This document shows, piece after piece, positions 62,042-64,000 of a stretch of 64,000 nucleotides of DNA (within the stretch, counting starts at the first letter, position 1; each line of letters begins with the position of its first letter). The position numbers and the translations under genes were made by a program. The DNA is from Puia sp. (GTDB taxonomy: Bacteria; Bacteroidota; Bacteroidia; Chitinophagales; Chitinophagaceae): NCBI GenBank assembly GCA_031292515.1, contig JARLGZ010000094.1, positions 1 through 64,000 on the forward strand, in the 5' to 3' direction. The notes under the pieces were generated by a model. The model was not told the DNA's origin. It saw nothing but the letters and a program-made list of their open reading frames with translations, and did no database searches.

Positions 62042-63691
62042 ATGTCCCTGCACAACCCCGGGTCGTTCATCCGGAAACACCATAAGCTGCTTTTTTTCGG
62101 CGCCTGGTTGCTGATCAATCTCGTTCAGGCGGGCGGGACAGAGCTATTCGACGATGAAGCTTACTATTGGGTCTATTCCAGGTTCCCCGCCTGGGGCTAT
62201 TTTGATCATCCGCCGATGATCGCGATCCTTATCCGGGCAGGCTATCTGCTTTTCCACAATGAATTCGGTGTCCGGTTATTGATCGTCTGCGCGGGTACGG
62301 CGACGCTGTACTTTATCGGAGAGCTGACGGCGAGGAAGGATGACCGCTTGTTTTATGCCATGGCCTGTGCGATGGCCGTCCTACAGATCGGGGGGTTTAT
62401 GGCCGTCCCGGATATTCCCCTGCTGTTTTTTGCGACCCTGTTCTTTTGGGTATACAGGCTTTTTCTCCGGCAAACGAATCTTCGTCATGCGCTGCTGCTC
62501 GGCCTCGTCATTGCCCTCATGCTATACAGTAAATATCATGGTCTCCTGGTCATCGTTTTTACTTTTTTGTCTTTCCCGCGACTCTTATTAAAATACGCTT
62601 CCTGGCTGGCTATCGGGGTCGCCATCCTGCTCTACTTTCCACATATTTACTGGCAGTACCAGCATGGGTTTCCTTCCATTCAATTTCATTTGCTGGGGCG
62701 CAATGCCGCGCATTATCAGGCGAGTTTCACCATAGAGTATATCATCGGTCAGCTGTTGATGGCGGGACCCTTTGCCGGGTTTATCCTCATTGGAGCCGCG
62801 CTCGTGTACCGACCTGCCGACAGGCTGGAAAAAGCGTTGCGATATAACCTGGTGGGGTTCTATCTTTTTTTCCTGCTGAGCACCTTAAAAGGGCGTGTCG
62901 AAGCCAATTGGACCCTTCCCTCTCTGATCGGGCTGATGGTGCTGAGCCATCAGTATCTCGTCGACAGGGAAAGGCTGGCCAGGTGGATCTATCGCCTGGC
63001 GCCACTGACTCTCATGGGGGTGATGATCGGAAGGACCTATATGATGATGGATCTTCCCCGTTCCCGGTCCATTCTGAAAGATGAAGTCCATGGCAACAGG
63101 CAATGGGTAGGTGTTATCAGGCGGCAATCGGGCGGTCTGCCCGTGGTTTTTCTTGACTCCTACCAGCTGGCTTCGAAATACTGGTTTTATTCCGGACTGC
63201 CCTCCTTTTCATTGAATTCCCCCTATGGGCGCCGCAATAATTTCAACTTCTGGTCGCTGGAGGACTCATTGACCGGCAAGCGGGTCTACGTCGTCGGCCC
63301 AATACGGAACCCTGTCTTCACGGAAAAAATAGATCTTCCCGGGTGGACAAAAAATAAGGGGAAGCGGGTCGATCGATACTTTTCCTTTTCGAGGGTGTCG
63401 GTGGGTGCTGACGGGATGGTGTCTGTTCCCGCGGCTTGTCTGCCGCTTTTCCAGCAGCCGGAATTTGCCCCGATAAGAATAGAGGCCGCTATCTTTAAAG
63501 AGGATTCGCTGGTCGGCTTCTTTCCAACCGGTATGGTGCTGAAAGACCTCCGGAAGACCCGGACCCCCTTTCCCGGCTATACCCCACCGGCTTTGCCCGC
63601 AGGCGCCTATCAGCTCCGTTACTCCCTTTCCTCGTGTATAACGGGCACTCCGACTGTCAATAGCGCCGGTTTCACGCTGATTATTCCTTAA
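62042..63691 (+). CDS. GT39/ArnT-like membrane glycosyltransferase
   Basis: The 549-residue protein has about eleven membrane segments and the PMT/ArnT_2-type opening LFDDEAYYWVYSRFPAWGYF with an acidic pair in the first loop, then DHPPMIAILIRAGY. The C-terminal third is a periplasmic-type soluble part. Such enzymes move sugars from a lipid-linked (undecaprenyl) donor to lipid A, glycans or proteins; the acceptor is unknown. It lies 64 bases after the NadR-like kinase and converges on the transglycosylase gene with only four bases between stops. TAATTTCG upstream is one mismatch from a -7 box. Confidence 0.9.
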   Translation: MSLHNPGSFIRKHHKLLFFGAWLLINLVQAGGTELFDDEAYYWVYSRFPAWGYFDHPPMIAILIRAGYLLFHNEFGVRLLIVCAGTATLYFIGELTARKDDRLFYAMACAMAVLQIGGFMAVPDIPLLFFATLFFWVYRLFLRQTNLRHALLLGLVIALMLYSKYHGLLVIVFTFLSFPRLLLKYASWLAIGVAILLYFPHIYWQYQHGFPSIQFHLLGRNAAHYQASFTIEYIIGQLLMAGPFAGFILIGAALVYRPADRLEKALRYNLVGFYLFFLLSTLKGRVEANWTLPSLIGLMVLSHQYLVDRERLARWIYRLAPLTLMGVMIGRTYMMMDLPRSRSILKDEVHGNRQWVGVIRRQSGGLPVVFLDSYQLASKYWFYSGLPSFSLNSPYGRRNNFNFWSLEDSLTGKRVYVVGPIRNPVFTEKIDLPGWTKNKGKRVDRYFSFSRVSVGADGMVSVPAACLPLFQQPEFAPIRIEAAIFKEDSLVGFFPTGMVLKDLRKTRTPFPGYTPPALPAGAYQLRYSLSSCITGTPTVNSAGFTLIIP

Positions 63692-63695
63692 TGGT

Positions 63696-64000
63696 TTACT
63701 GGATAAGCTTTTGGATATCAGGATCATCCTGCAGATGCGTCATTTGAACAAGGATCCAGGGATAACGGCCCGCGACGTGTCGGGAGAGGGGTTTTATCGT
63801 AAAGACCCTGGGGTTGGGGAGACAGGCCGCGATCATGGCCGCTTCCTGCCGGGTGAGGTTTTTTGCGGGTTTGTTATAATAGTGGCGGGAGGCTGCTTCG
63901 ATGCCATAGATCCCCTTGCCCATTTCCGAGACGTTCAGATAGAGTTCGAGGATGCGTCTCTTACCCCAGAGGAGCTCGATCATGAAGGTGAAGTAGACTT
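63696..64000 (-). CDS. Monofunctional biosynthetic peptidoglycan transglycosylase (C-terminal part)
   Basis: The gene enters from the right edge; about 101 codons are visible. The frame stays open to base 64000 and reads VYFTFMIELLWGKRRILELY, then LNVSEMGKGIYGIEAASRHY, followed by YNKPAKNLTRQEAAMIAACLPNPR. This matches GT51 transglycosylases of the MtgA type, which polymerise lipid II into glycan strands. The catalytic Glu lies beyond the window. It ends LQDDPDIQKLIQ and is convergent with the GT39 gene. Confidence 0.9.
   Translation of the reverse strand, partial: VYFTFMIELLWGKRRILELYLNVSEMGKGIYGIEAASRHYYNKPAKNLTRQEAAMIAACLPNPRVFTIKPLSRHVAGRYPWILVQMTHLQDDPDIQKLIQ

Noticed and set aside
1-64000. 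CRISPR array, prophage, integrative element, restriction or other defence system
   Set aside because: No regularly spaced repeats with unique spacers, no integrase, cas, methylase or phage structural genes were found; the only mobile signatures are the short repeats and RAYT-like genes.
1-64000. tRNA or rRNA genes
   Set aside because: No intergenic stretch showed a cloverleaf with a GTTCRANYC arm and CCA-like end; this was by eye and not by a scanner.

Overview
The window looks like chromosomal DNA from a member of the Bacteroidota, most probably the family Chitinophagaceae. Supporting signs are a type IX secretion C-terminal sorting domain (43495-44130), a DUF5606 protein, outer-membrane and lipoprotein families typical of the phylum, few Shine-Dalgarno sites, and several start sites preceded by the Bacteroidota -7 element TAnnTTTG. 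Base composition is roughly balanced. No tRNA, rRNA, CRISPR array, prophage, integrase or recognisable biosynthetic cluster was seen. Most of the window is housekeeping and cell-envelope DNA.

Layout. 1-9.7 kb: end of a BrkB/YihY membrane protein gene, a GlxA-type regulator, a small hydrolase, an outer-membrane barrel, an AraC regulator divergent from an acetaldehyde dehydrogenase plus DUF779 pair, a SET-domain protein, an old yellow enzyme and a DJ-1/PfpI protein. 9.7-19.3 kb: a large AsmA-like protein, a PAS histidine kinase, an L,D-transpeptidase-like protein, a PAP2-like membrane protein, RpoN and a small secreted protein. 19.4-28.2 kb: surface and cell-wall genes (LTA-synthase-like enzyme, acyltransferase, DegT aminotransferase, GHL10 hydrolase with MarR, radical SAM/SPASM protein, GH25 lysozyme). 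28.2-34.9 kb: ECF sigma factor with a membrane partner, an ArsC/Spx-like protein, two REP-associated-transposase-like genes with damaged active sites, a UvrD/PcrA helicase, small proteins and a broken gene. 35-44.2 kb: META lipoprotein, CPA1 antiporter, hybrid kinase, OmpA lipoprotein, RecA and a sorting-domain protein. 44.3-52.2 kb: methylglyoxal synthase, M28 peptidase, UvrB and DNA polymerase I. 52.3-64 kb: a Gly/Tyr/Trp-rich secreted protein, DsbA-like protein, DUF5606 protein with a histone-H1-like tail, M3 peptidase, a candidate small RNA, a Fur-SCO-MerC metal cluster, Nfu, PnuC, a NadR-like kinase, a GT39 glycosyltransferase and the end of a monofunctional transglycosylase.

The most interesting signals are not a classical gene system but small mobile or repeated DNA. 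One repeat family (core TGAGTAGTGAGTGGG) occurs at about 16.4, 29.9 and 61.5 kb. One copy abuts a REP-associated-transposase-like gene, and another has been translated in frame inside the NadR-like kinase. A second, palindromic family (core ACGAACGAGT plus a CTGAAC/GTTC hairpin) abuts one gene at 19.3 kb and frameshifts another at 34.7 kb. Both Y1-transposase-like proteins lack residues needed for catalysis, yet one keeps a good promoter. A further candidate is an orphan promoter-hairpin-terminator unit at 58.1-58.25 kb.
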